DNA of 64,000 nucleotides from Sphingomonas glacialis. Its GTDB lineage: Bacteria > Pseudomonadota > Alphaproteobacteria > Sphingomonadales > Sphingomonadaceae. The stretch spans positions 186,001-250,000 of the forward strand of contig NZ_BNAQ01000001.1 in the NCBI RefSeq assembly GCF_014653575.1, in the 5' to 3' direction. Every line of letters begins with the position of its first letter. Position 1 is the first letter of the stretch. Positions 8,533 to 16,818 of this stretch are shown one piece after another. Made by a program: the position numbers and the translations under genes. The notes under the pieces are model-generated. The model was not told the DNA's origin and searched no databases. It saw only the letters and a program-made list of their open reading frames with translations.

Positions 8533-9981
8533 ATGGCACTCACGCAGCCCGATACCCAAAGGGGCAATTTGGGGTTCATTGCGGCGATCGTTGCGGTGGC
8601 CACGATCGGCGGACTGTTGTTCGGCTATGACAGTGGCGCGGTGAACGGGACGCAGCCCGGGCTCAAGGCGGCGTTCGCGCTCGACGATGCCGGGCTGGGC
8701 TTCACCGTCGGATCGCTGCTGATCGGCTGCGTCATCGGGGCGTTCTCCGCCGGCACGCTCGCCGATGCGATCGGCCGCCGCAACGTGATGCGCTATGCCG
8801 CTTTGCTGTTCCTGCTCGGGGCGCTCGTCCAGGGGATCGCGCACGACCATACGCTGTTCGTCATCGCGCGCATCTGCGGCGGGATCGCGGTCGGCGCGGC
8901 CAGCGTGCTGTCGCCCGCGTATATCTCGGAGGTCGCGCCGCCCAACATCCGTGGCCGCATGACGACCGTCCAGCAGATCATGATCATCACCGGTCTGACG
9001 GCGGCGTTCTTCGCCAATTATTACCTCGCGGCAGCCGCGTCCAACCCCGTCAACCCCAACGACGTCGCCTCGCTCAACCCGCTCTGGTTCGGCATCGCCG
9101 CGTGGCGCTGGATGTACCTGCTGCAGGCGGTGCCCGCGGTGGTCTTCTTCATCGCTCTGTTCTTCATCCCCGAAAGCCCGCGCTTCCTCGTCTCGAAGCA
9201 GCGCAACGAAGAAGCGCTGAACGTGCTGACGAGCTTGTTCGGCACCCGCCAGGGCGCACTGACGCTCGGCGAGATTCAAGCAAGCTTCTCGAAGGACCAT
9301 CGCCCGCGCCTCTCCGACGTGCTGACGCCGCCGGGCGGCCGCGGCTTCCTCGGGCTTCGCTCGGTCGTCTGGGCGGGTCTGCTGCTCGCGGTGTTCCAGC
9401 AGCTCGTCGGCATCAACGTGATCTTCTATTACGGCGCGACGCTGTGGCAGGCGGCGGGCTTCTCCGAATCCGAGGCGCTGATGACCAACATCATCTCGGG
9501 GACGATCTCGATCGTCGCGTGCTTCATCACGATCGGCCTGGTCGACAAGATCGGCCGCAAGCCGTTGCTGCTGATCGGGTCGGCGGGCATGGCGGTCACG
9601 CTGTTCGCGATGGTCTATGCCTTCTCGACCGGCACGCTCGTCGCCGACAAGCTCACGCTGCCGGGCCATATGGGGCAGCTCGCGGTCGGCGCGGCGCTCG
9701 CTTATTCGTTCGCGTTCAACATCAGCTGGGGCCCGGTGATGTGGGTGATGCTCGGCGAGATGTTCCCCAACCAGATCCGCGGCTCGGCGCTCGCGGTATG
9801 CGGCTTTGCGCAATGGTTCGCCAATTATCTCGTCGCGCAGTCCTTCCCGATCATGCTGGGGAGCATTGGCCTCGCGAAAAGCTATTCGTTCTATGCGGTG
9901 TGCGCGGTGATCAGCTTCTTCCTGGTGCAGAAGTTCATCCACGAGACCAAGGGCAAGTCGCTCGAGGCGATGGAGGGGTAA
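8533..9981 (+). CDS. xylE: MFS sugar porter, probable D-xylose:H+ symporter
   Basis: This 482-residue, twelve-helix protein has the signatures of the sugar porter family: GYDSGAVNG in helix 1, the inter-helix GRR motif (AIGRRNVMR), AYISEVAPPNIRGRMTT, PESPRFLVS after helix 6, FQQLVGINVIFYYG in helix 7 and DKIGRKPLLLIG. FQQLxGINVIxYY is the sugar-binding helix of XylE-like transporters. It closes the xylX operon, so import of xylose is the best guess, but arabinose or glucose cannot be excluded. A GGAGCGG site precedes the ATG. Two GC hairpins follow the stop. Confidence 0.9.
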   Translation: MALTQPDTQRGNLGFIAAIVAVATIGGLLFGYDSGAVNGTQPGLKAAFALDDAGLGFTVGSLLIGCVIGAFSAGTLADAIGRRNVMRYAALLFLLGALVQGIAHDHTLFVIARICGGIAVGAASVLSPAYISEVAPPNIRGRMTTVQQIMIITGLTAAFFANYYLAAAASNPVNPNDVASLNPLWFGIAAWRWMYLLQAVPAVVFFIALFFIPESPRFLVSKQRNEEALNVLTSLFGTRQGALTLGEIQASFSKDHRPRLSDVLTPPGGRGFLGLRSVVWAGLLLAVFQQLVGINVIFYYGATLWQAAGFSESEALMTNIISGTISIVACFITIGLVDKIGRKPLLLIGSAGMAVTLFAMVYAFSTGTLVADKLTLPGHMGQLAVGAALAYSFAFNISWGPVMWVMLGEMFPNQIRGSALAVCGFAQWFANYLVAQSFPIMLGSIGLAKSYSFYAVCAVISFFLVQKFIHETKGKSLEAMEG

Positions 9982-9985
9982 GGCG

Positions 9986-10066
9986 CGCGCCACCTTGGTG
10001 GCGCGTGTGGCTCCGATCTTCGAGCAGATCGGTTTTGACGGGACCGCGATGATGCCATCGCGGTCC
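9986..10066 (+). terminator. Double hairpin terminating the xylX operon
   Basis: A 9-bp stem (CGCGCCACC/GGTGGCGCG, 9986-10005) is followed by an 11-bp stem (GGACCGCGATG/CATCGCGGTCC, 10041-10066) with the T-rich tail TGTTCTCGTTT. The second hairpin is a plausible intrinsic terminator. Confidence 0.75.
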
Positions 10067-10355
10067 TGTTCTCGTTTGGGGTCGAACGGGGGTTTCCGTC
10101 AATACCGCAAAGGCGGGATGCCGAGTTTAACGACATTGGTGGCAAACGGTCCGCCCGCCTTCTGAACCGCACCACGCCAGTCAAACCAGATACCTACAGG
10201 AAGCCGCATCAGATTTTTGCATCGGCGGCCCGGATGGTTTCCCGCCGTTCTTTGGTCGATGCGAAATCCGTGAATTTTGCATCAACCTGGCTGCCGGCAT
10301 ACTGGCTGGCTCTTTGCTGTCACGGTCGTAAGCTGCTCCGATCAGGGAGTTGCCA
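10067..10355. other. Gene-free stretch upstream of the small secreted protein, with palindrome
   Basis: I find no convincing coding sequence here. The DNA is visibly richer in A+T than its surroundings. It carries the imperfect palindrome GATGCGAAAT...ATTTTGCATC at 10258-10283, whose motif also appears as a half site near 10212 and again after the next gene at 11065-11090. The promoter of the next gene must lie here. Confidence 0.5.
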
Positions 10356-11060
10356 ATGAAGAACAAGGCACCAGCATTTGCCCGCGTGAGCGTGGGAAGC
10401 ATGATCGCAGTCGCGGCGCTGAGCGCGCATGCGCAGTTCGTCCCACCCGCTGGATACAGCGACGGTGGATCACGACCAAATGTTGCGGTGCCCTCAGACC
10501 CGGGTGCACCACTACTAACCCGCATCCCTGATACGGCGGTGTCGAGCCTGATCCACGCCAATCCGACCTACAGGCGCGGCGCGGCTGTGGGCCGTGTCAA
10601 GGTTGTTGGCGCATTTGCGATAGCTGAAACTAGCAAAGCACACGTCGTTGACGCTTGGTCTCCGGGTTTTCTGCCTGTGACCATCTCATTGAGCGATGGC
10701 CGCTGCTACTCGCTTCAAGCCGATTATGAGGGAGGCACACTCTCTAATGGCCGGCTGCGCAAAGTAGGATGCGAGGGGCGGCGGAAGTTCGATGAACCGA
10801 CGCTTCCAGCGCCACCTCCCGGCCGCGCATTACGATTGGTCGGAACCGCGTGGGGCTATGGGGCTTGGGTCGATGACCGGACAAAGACCACCATTGTTAC
10901 CGCACCAGGCGCAACGACCTTCCAACCGCTTTTTACGGCTCAAATGACGTCCAGCGCCATTATGGCGATGAACGGCCCTGACTGGCCGGGCGGCAACGTA
11001 ACGTTGGTTGGCAAGATCAAAGGTCGGCTTACGGTCGTGACGTTGGAAACCGGCTACTAA
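10356..11060 (+). CDS. Secreted protein of unknown function
   Basis: The 234-residue product starts with a clear Sec signal peptide (hydrophobic core VGSMIAVAALSAHA, cleavage likely after HAQ at about residue 25). The mature part is rich in Pro, Gly and Thr with many short beta-prone stretches and two cysteines (about residues 113 and 138) that could form a disulphide. I do not recognise a family. ATG 10356 follows AGGGAG by six bases. Codon use is less GC-biased than in neighbouring genes (for example TTT, GCA and ACA are frequent), and the gene interrupts the pentose cluster, which suggests acquisition. It is flanked by similar palindromes. Confidence 0.7.
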   Translation: MKNKAPAFARVSVGSMIAVAALSAHAQFVPPAGYSDGGSRPNVAVPSDPGAPLLTRIPDTAVSSLIHANPTYRRGAAVGRVKVVGAFAIAETSKAHVVDAWSPGFLPVTISLSDGRCYSLQADYEGGTLSNGRLRKVGCEGRRKFDEPTLPAPPPGRALRLVGTAWGYGAWVDDRTKTTIVTAPGATTFQPLFTAQMTSSAIMAMNGPDWPGGNVTLVGKIKGRLTVVTLETGY

Positions 11061-11524
11061 CATCGATGCAAAACTTTTGATTTCTGCATCAGCGCAGTTG
11101 CAGCTTTGGGATTGAAGGATTGAGCTGGGACGACCGATTGTGGGTCGTTCACGATCCTTGTCGTCATCCCCGCGCAGGCGGGGATCCATAAGGACGACGC
11201 TCTTTCGTTTAGGCCGGCGGGGCGGCAATGGATTCCCGCCTCCGCGGGAATGACGGCATCGGGGCCGAGGCCCCTGCTGCGCGCTATGTCAAAGTTCGGC
11301 CGCAGCCTGCCGACCGATCGCGGACGGCCGCCTTGGACGACCATCACCATGCCGCTGTCCTACATCGCGGCATTTATGGTATGCCCGCAAGGCTCTTTGA
11401 AATCGTCGGACAGGCACGCCCGTATCCGTTCAAAAACGGAAACGATCGACTTTGCGAACACCACGTCTTGGGGTCAATCGAGTCAACCGGCAGCGGTGTA
11501 AACCCACTGCCGCCGCCCCGACGA
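11061..11524. other. Gene-free stretch with palindromic repeats
   Basis: The 464-bp region between the secreted protein gene and the convergent FucP-like permease holds a GATGCAAAA...TTCTGCATC palindrome (11065-11090) and a head-to-head pair of REP-like elements (11163-11255). I see no credible gene in the remaining 270 bp. Confidence 0.6.
11163..11255. repeat. Inverted pair of REP-like palindromes
   Basis: Two copies of a common bacterial palindrome face each other. The left copy (11163-11188) forms ATCCCCGC-GCAG-GCGGGGAT and the right copy (11227-11255) forms ATTCCCGC-CTCC-GCGGGAAT; outer sequences CGTCAT and ATGACG also pair. Such pairs are usually spread by RAYT-type transposases; none is present here. 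Confidence 0.75.
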
Positions 11525-12838
11525 TTACACCGCCTCCTGCGCCGCCACCTCGGCACTCACCCGGCACCCCCACACCGCGTAGAACAGCACGTAAAGCTCG
11601 CACGCCGCCGTCAGCAGGAACGAGTTTTGCAGCCCGTACATATCGGCAAGCTTGCCCTGCACGATGACCAGCGCGCCGCCGGCGATCGCCATGATCAGTA
11701 GCCCAGACCCCTCTTCGGTCAGCGGCCCGAGCCCGCGAATGCCGAGCGTGAAGATCGTCGGGAACATGATCGAGTGGAACAGCCCGACCGAGATCAGCGC
11801 CCACATCGCGACATGCCCCGTGGCGAAGGTCGCGATCAGCATCACGACGCACGCGCCGATGCTGGCGGCGGCGAGCACATGCTCGGCGGGGATGCGCTGC
11901 ATCAGATAGCTGCCGACGAAGCGGCCGACCATCATCCCGCCCCACAGCAGGAAGAGATAATGCGACGCCTGCTCGTGCGTCGTGCTGCCGATCTCGGGTT
12001 GGCTGATGAAGTTGATGAAGAGGTTGCCGACGCCGATCTCGGCGATCAGATAGATGAAGATCGCCGGGATCCCGAAGATCAGGTTGCGGTGCGACCAGAG
12101 CGAATGGTTGGCGCGCTCGGCCTTGGCGTTGCGCTTGGTGGCAGCGCCCATCGCCGGCAGTGGCGACCGCGCGATGACGACCGCGAGCACGACCAGGACG
12201 ACCGCGACGATCAGATACGGCAATTGCACCGACTGCGCGTCGGCGAGCCGCTGCGCCGGGGTCAGCGCCGCCGCCCCCGCCGCCGCCGTGCCCGAGGTCG
12301 AGCGGCCGAGGATCAGATACCCGCCGAACAGCGGCGCGAGCGTCGCGCCGAGCGAGTTGAACGCCTGCACCAGATTGAGCCGCGACGACGCGGTCTCTGG
12401 CTTGCCGACGACCGCGACATAGGGGTTGGCCGCGACCTGCAGCAGCGTGATCCCGCTCGCGATGACGAACAAAGCGAACAGCGTCACCCCGTACGACGGG
12501 ATCCGCGCCGCGACGATCATCCCGAGCGCACCCGCCGCCATGATGACGAGGCCGACCACCAATGAGCGCTGATAGCCGATCCGCTCGATCAGCTTGGCCG
12601 AGGGGATCGACGCGACGAAATAGGCGATAAACCACACGCTTTCGATCAGCGTCGTCTGGGTATAGCTCAGATCGAACACGCTGCGCAGATGCGGCAGCAG
12701 CGTGTTGTTGATGACGGTGATGAAGCCCCACATGAAGAACAGGCTCGCCAGCAGCGTCAGAGCCGAACGATAGCGCCCATTGTCGGGCGAATCGCCCGAT
12801 GCGACGGGGGCAGGCGCGGCAATCACGGGTGCGGCCAT
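11525..12838 (-). CDS. FucP-like MFS sugar permease (FHS family, glucose/galactose/fucose type)
   Basis: The 437-residue, twelve-helix transporter has FHS family marks: FFMWGFITVINNTLLPHL in helix 1, the YTQTTLIESVWFIAYF segment, SAKLIERIGYQRSL, and LLQVAANPYVAVVG. I chose the second ATG (12838) because GGAGGA lies seven bases before it, whereas the first ATG (12853) overlaps that site. The gene is divergent from the XylD-type dehydratase, and both promoters share operator-like site C. A role in L-arabinose or D-galactose uptake fits the neighbouring arabinose genes, but the substrate is inferred from context. Confidence 0.85.
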   Translation of the reverse strand: MAAPVIAAPAPVASGDSPDNGRYRSALTLLASLFFMWGFITVINNTLLPHLRSVFDLSYTQTTLIESVWFIAYFVASIPSAKLIERIGYQRSLVVGLVIMAAGALGMIVAARIPSYGVTLFALFVIASGITLLQVAANPYVAVVGKPETASSRLNLVQAFNSLGATLAPLFGGYLILGRSTSGTAAAGAAALTPAQRLADAQSVQLPYLIVAVVLVVLAVVIARSPLPAMGAATKRNAKAERANHSLWSHRNLIFGIPAIFIYLIAEIGVGNLFINFISQPEIGSTTHEQASHYLFLLWGGMMVGRFVGSYLMQRIPAEHVLAAASIGACVVMLIATFATGHVAMWALISVGLFHSIMFPTIFTLGIRGLGPLTEEGSGLLIMAIAGGALVIVQGKLADMYGLQNSFLLTAACELYVLFYAVWGCRVSAEVAAQEAV

Positions 12839-12877
12839 TCGTAGATCCTCCATGTGGCGAACCCCGCGCGCGGCGGA

Positions 12878-12907
12878 TTGCCTTCTCGGTATTTGTCCGA
12901 GTATAAG
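12878..12907. promoter_or_regulatory. Divergent promoters with operator-like site C (12893-12903)
   Basis: Forward, TTGCCT (12878-12883) and TATAAG (12902-12907) are 18 bp apart and could drive the dehydratase gene. On the minus strand, TATACT lies 15 bp from TTGACG and could drive the permease. The 11-mer TTGTCCGAGTA between them differs from TNGTCNGACNA at one base, so one repressor could control both directions. Confidence 0.5.
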
Positions 12908-13029
12908 TCTCGCTCTATCTCGTCAACAGATAGCCTCGGCGACCGGAGTGTGTGGCGCGGGAATGTGGAAACCCGTCCGCGCCTAGGGAGGTCGCCGCGC
13001 TGCTGCTGACCCAGTCCGGACGATCCTGC

Positions 13030-14844
13030 ATGACCGACACGCCTACCGCTCCCGCCACGCCGCTCGCTCGCCTGCGCTCGCGCGCCTGGTTCGACAATCC
13101 CGACAATATCGACATGACCGCGCTGTACCTCGAGCGCTATCTGAACTTCGGGCTCAGCCTCGAGGAACTCCAGTCGGGCAAGCCGATCATCGGCATCGCG
13201 CAGACTGGCAGCGACCTGTCGCCGTGCAACCGCCATCATCTCGTGTTGGCAGACCGCGTGCGAGAGGGCATCCGCGAGATGGGCGGGATCGCGATCGAAT
13301 TCCCGGTCCATCCGATCCAGGAAACCGGCAAGCGCCCGACCGCCGGGCTCGACCGCAACCTCGCCTATCTCGGGCTGGTCGAGACGCTCTACGGCTATCC
13401 GCTCGATGGCGTCGTGCTGACGATCGGCTGCGACAAGACCACGCCCGCCTGCCTGATGGCGGCCGCAACCGTGAACATCCCGGCGATCGCGCTGTCGGTC
13501 GGCCCGATGCTCAACGGCTGGCACAAGGGCGAGCGCACCGGATCGGGCACGATCGTGTGGAAGGCGCGCGAGATGCTCGCCAAGGGCGAGATCGACAATG
13601 CCGGCTTCATCAAGCTCGTCGCCTCGTCGGCACCGTCGACCGGCTATTGCAACACCATGGGCACCGCGACGACGATGAACTCGCTCGCCGAGGCGCTCGG
13701 CATGATGCTGCCGGGCTCGGCCGCGATCCCCGCGCCGTATCGCGACCGCCAGGAAGTCGCCTATCTCACCGGCAAGCGGATCGTCGATATGGTCCGCGAG
13801 GACCTCAAGCCGTCCGACATCATGACGCGCGACGCCTTCCTCAACGCGATCGTCGTCAATTCGGCGATCGGCGGCTCGACCAACGCGCCGATCCACTTGG
13901 CGGCGATCGCGCGCCATGTCGGCGCCGAGCTCGAGCTCGACGACTGGCAGACGCACGGCCACAAGGTCCCGCTGCTTGTCAATCTGCAGCCGGCCGGCGA
14001 ATATCTCGGCGAGGATTATTATCGCGCGGGCGGCGTGCCCGCCGTCGTCGCAGAACTCATGCGCCACGATTTGATCCAGGAAGGCGCGCTGACCGTCAAC
14101 GGGCGGACGATCGGCGACAATTGCCGGGATGCCACGATCGAGGACGATCGCGTAATCCGCACCTTCGAGACGCGGCTCGTCGAGGAAGCCGGCTTCGTCG
14201 TTCTGAAGGGCAATCTGTTCGACGCCGCGATCATGAAGACGAGCGTGATCAGCGCCGAGTTCCGCGAACAGTATCTTTCCAACCCCGAGGATCCCGAGGC
14301 GTTCGAAGGCCCCGCGATCGTGTTCGATGGCCCTGAGGATTATCACCACCAGATCGACGATCCCGCGCTCGGCATCACGCGCGAGACGCTGATGTTCATG
14401 CGCGGCGCGGGCCCGATCGGCTATCCCGGCGCGGCCGAGGTCGTCAACATGCGCCCGCCCGCGTATCTGATCCGCGAAGGCGTTCACGCGCTACCGTGCA
14501 TCGGTGACGGGCGCCAATCGGGCACGTCGGCCTCGCCGTCGATCCTCAACGCCTCGCCCGAAGCGGCGGCGCATGGCGGGCTGGCACTGCTCAGGACGGG
14601 CGACCGCGTGCGGATCGATCTCGGTCGCGGCACCGCCGATGTGCTGATCTCGGACGAAGAGCTTGCCGAGCGCCGCGCCGCGTTGGTCGCAGCGGGCGGG
14701 TATCAGTATCCGGCCTCGCAGACGCCATGGCAGGAAATGCAGCGCGCCGTCGTTGGCCAGCTCAACACCGGCGCGATCCTCGAGGGTGCCGAAAAGTATC
14801 AGCGTATCGCACAGACACGAGGGTTGCCGCGCGACAGCCACTGA
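13030..14844 (+). CDS. xylD: Sugar-acid dehydratase of the IlvD/EDD family, XylD-type (D-xylonate dehydratase)
   Basis: The 604-residue iron-sulfur dehydratase closely resembles Caulobacter XylD over its length, from WFDNPDNIDMTALYLER at the N terminus to the KYQRIAQ tail. Cluster and metal motifs are GIAQTGSDLSPCNRHH, TIGCDKTTPACLMAA and CNTMGTATTMN. It converts a pentonate to its 2-keto-3-deoxy acid. XylD-like enzymes act on D-xylonate, but because this copy sits beside L-arabinose genes it may also or instead handle L-arabonate. ATG 13030 precedes the conserved region by about 17 residues; an upstream in-frame extension to 12952 has no ribosome site. An intrinsic terminator follows. Confidence 0.9.
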   Translation: MTDTPTAPATPLARLRSRAWFDNPDNIDMTALYLERYLNFGLSLEELQSGKPIIGIAQTGSDLSPCNRHHLVLADRVREGIREMGGIAIEFPVHPIQETGKRPTAGLDRNLAYLGLVETLYGYPLDGVVLTIGCDKTTPACLMAAATVNIPAIALSVGPMLNGWHKGERTGSGTIVWKAREMLAKGEIDNAGFIKLVASSAPSTGYCNTMGTATTMNSLAEALGMMLPGSAAIPAPYRDRQEVAYLTGKRIVDMVREDLKPSDIMTRDAFLNAIVVNSAIGGSTNAPIHLAAIARHVGAELELDDWQTHGHKVPLLVNLQPAGEYLGEDYYRAGGVPAVVAELMRHDLIQEGALTVNGRTIGDNCRDATIEDDRVIRTFETRLVEEAGFVVLKGNLFDAAIMKTSVISAEFREQYLSNPEDPEAFEGPAIVFDGPEDYHHQIDDPALGITRETLMFMRGAGPIGYPGAAEVVNMRPPAYLIREGVHALPCIGDGRQSGTSASPSILNASPEAAAHGGLALLRTGDRVRIDLGRGTADVLISDEELAERRAALVAAGGYQYPASQTPWQEMQRAVVGQLNTGAILEGAEKYQRIAQTRGLPRDSH

Positions 14845-14852
14845 GCCGACAC

Positions 14853-14888
14853 AAAAAAGGGGACGGCGGTTGCGGCCGCCGTCCCTTT
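14853..14888. terminator. Bidirectional terminator between xylD and the arabinose dehydrogenase gene
   Basis: An A tract (14853-14858), a 10-bp GC stem (GGGACGGCGG/CCGCCGTCCC, loop TTGCGG) and a short T run form a symmetric terminator in the 71-bp gap between two convergent genes. Confidence 0.85.
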
Positions 14889-14915
14889 GATCCTCACCGA
14901 CGCTGCGGGCTTCGC

Positions 14916-15833
14916 TCAGTCCTCGAACGCCGCGACTTGCCGCCGCTCGGCGCGCAGATAGGCATCGGCCACATGCCGCAACGGCGCGACATCGACGTCG
15001 CTCTCACCCGCCGCGATCAGCGCGGCGAAACGATCGTACAACCCGCGATATTCGGCCTCGGGCGCGAGCGTCTGCTCGACCCCGTCGATCCGCAACTCAC
15101 TTCCGCCCTTCGACAGCACAAGCGTCCCGGCATCGGTCTCGGCCTTAATGTCCCACGTCTGCGGGCCCGTCTGGCGCCAGTCGAACTCCGCACGGATCGG
15201 CGTTCCCGCCGCATCGGTGAAGTGCAGATCGGCTGCGATCGGCGAAGCGCGGTTCGCTGGGATTTCGAGCACGCCGTGCGTTAGGAAGAAGCCCGGCAGG
15301 ATCGCGGTCGCGATCGACAGCGCGTTGATCCCGGGGTCGAACACCCCCATCCCGCCGGCTTCCCAGATCCACGCCTGGCCGGGATGCCAATGGCGGACGT
15401 CTTCCTTCCACTCGACATGGACCGAGCGCAGCGTCTTGCCCGCCAGCCAAGCCCTGGCAGTCTCGACCCCCGCTGCGTAGCGCGAATGCCAGCTCGCAAA
15501 CAGCGTCACCCCCTTATCGCGTGCCAGAGCGTGCAACAGGTCGACTTCGCTCAGCGTCGCGCCGGGTGGCTTTTCGAGGAACACATGCTTGCCGGCAGCG
15601 ATCGCCAGACGCGCCGCCTCGAAGCGGACTTGCGGCGGCTGGCACAGCGAGACCGCGTCGATCTCCTCGGCGGCGAGCATCTCTTCGATCGTGGTGTGCG
15701 TCACCCCGTGCTCGATCCGTCCGTGCCGGCTCGCGGCGGTGACGAGATCGAAATCGGGCGAGGCGTCGAGGACGGGAATATGCTGGTCGCGCGCGATCTT
15801 GCCGACTCCGACTATGCCGATGCGGATCACCAT
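14916..15833 (-). CDS. araA: L-arabinose / D-galactose 1-dehydrogenase (Gfo/Idh/MocA family)
   Basis: This 305-residue NAD(P)-dependent dehydrogenase matches the Azospirillum-type L-arabinose 1-dehydrogenase along its whole length. The Rossmann motif GIVGVGKIARDQH is at residues 6-18, the conserved lysine is in FLEKPPGAT, and the diagnostic run KEDVRHWHPGQAWIWE and GVFDPGINALSI follow. It oxidises L-arabinose (and often D-galactose) to the lactone in the cytoplasm. The start lies one base beyond the stop of the AraD1 gene, so the two form a coupled operon. The symbol follows the oxidative pathway, not the E. coli isomerase of the same name. Confidence 0.92.
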   Translation of the reverse strand: MVIRIGIVGVGKIARDQHIPVLDASPDFDLVTAASRHGRIEHGVTHTTIEEMLAAEEIDAVSLCQPPQVRFEAARLAIAAGKHVFLEKPPGATLSEVDLLHALARDKGVTLFASWHSRYAAGVETARAWLAGKTLRSVHVEWKEDVRHWHPGQAWIWEAGGMGVFDPGINALSIATAILPGFFLTHGVLEIPANRASPIAADLHFTDAAGTPIRAEFDWRQTGPQTWDIKAETDAGTLVLSKGGSELRIDGVEQTLAPEAEYRGLYDRFAALIAAGESDVDVAPLRHVADAYLRAERRQVAAFED

Positions 15834-15834
15834 C

Positions 15835-16818
15835 TCAAAGCGCCTTCATGCTGACAGAGACGGGCGCATCGATCGCGATCGGGTTGCGCACGGGCAAATG
15901 GAACGGGACGGCTTCGATTTCGAACACGTCGCCTTCCTGGGTTTGCACGGCTTCGCTGAACGACAGCGTCGCAGTCCCGAAGAAATGGACGTGCACATCG
16001 CCCGGTCGGCGGAAAAGCGCATATTTGAAATGGTGATGCTCGAGATTTTCGATCGAATGCGACATGTTCGCCTCGCCCGACAGGAACGGCTTTTCCCACA
16101 GCGTCGCGCCATCGCGCACGATCCGGCTGGTGCCGCGGACATCGCCGGGGAGCGCACCGACGCGCAATTCGGGGCCGAGCGCGGCATTGCGCAGCTTCGA
16201 ATGCGCCAGCCACAGATAATTGCCCCGCTCGGTGACATGGTCCGAGAACTCGTTGGCGAGCGCGAAGCCGAGCCGGACCGGCGTGCCGTCGGCATCGATC
16301 AAATAGATGCCGGCAATCTCGGGCTCCTCGCCTGCATCGAGCGCAAACGCGGGCGAGCGCAGCGGCTCGCCGGGGCCGACCAATTGCGACCCGTCGCCCT
16401 TGTAGAACCATTCGGGCTGGACGCCCTGCCCCGGCTCGGACGGCTTGCCGCCCTCGACCCCCATCAGGAACATCTTCATCGAATCGGTCGGCGCAGGATT
16501 TTCGACTGCGGCACGGTGCATCTTGTCGCGCCCCTCGGCCGAGCCGAGATGCGTGAGACCCGTTCCAGTCAACAGCAGATGCGCGGGATCGATATGGTCA
16601 ACCGGCGAGAGCAGCGTCACGCTCGCCAGGTCGAGCGGATCGCCCACGCCGGCGCGTTCCACCGCTTCGGCCAGACCGCCCCCGTCAGCGAGCGCCGTCT
16701 TGGCAAGCGCGATGGTGGTGATGGCACCGGGTACGACGCGCGCCGAGCCGTCGGGACCGAGCGCAGCGACGCCGCGAGCGCCGTCAGCGCCGCGAAATTG
16801 AACGAGCGATACGCTCAT
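15835..16818 (-). CDS. araD1: AraD1-family 2-keto-3-deoxy-L-arabonate dehydratase (FAH fold)
   Basis: The 327-residue protein belongs to the GguC/AraD1 branch of the fumarylacetoacetate hydrolase fold. Marks are VTLLSPVDHIDPAHLLLTGTGLTH, MKMFLMGVEGGKPSEPG, PEIAGIYLIDADGTPVRLGFALANEFSDH split over residues about 185-215, and the histidine-rich HHHFKYALF with HVHFFGTATLS. Family members are linked to oxidative arabinose pathways, where they are thought to dehydrate 2-keto-3-deoxyarabonate to alpha-ketoglutaric semialdehyde. I chose ATG 16818, preceded by GAGAGG, over a GTG five codons upstream. It is the first gene of the araD1-araA operon and has operator site B upstream. Confidence 0.85.
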   Translation of the reverse strand: MSVSLVQFRGADGARGVAALGPDGSARVVPGAITTIALAKTALADGGGLAEAVERAGVGDPLDLASVTLLSPVDHIDPAHLLLTGTGLTHLGSAEGRDKMHRAAVENPAPTDSMKMFLMGVEGGKPSEPGQGVQPEWFYKGDGSQLVGPGEPLRSPAFALDAGEEPEIAGIYLIDADGTPVRLGFALANEFSDHVTERGNYLWLAHSKLRNAALGPELRVGALPGDVRGTSRIVRDGATLWEKPFLSGEANMSHSIENLEHHHFKYALFRRPGDVHVHFFGTATLSFSEAVQTQEGDVFEIEAVPFHLPVRNPIAIDAPVSVSMKAL

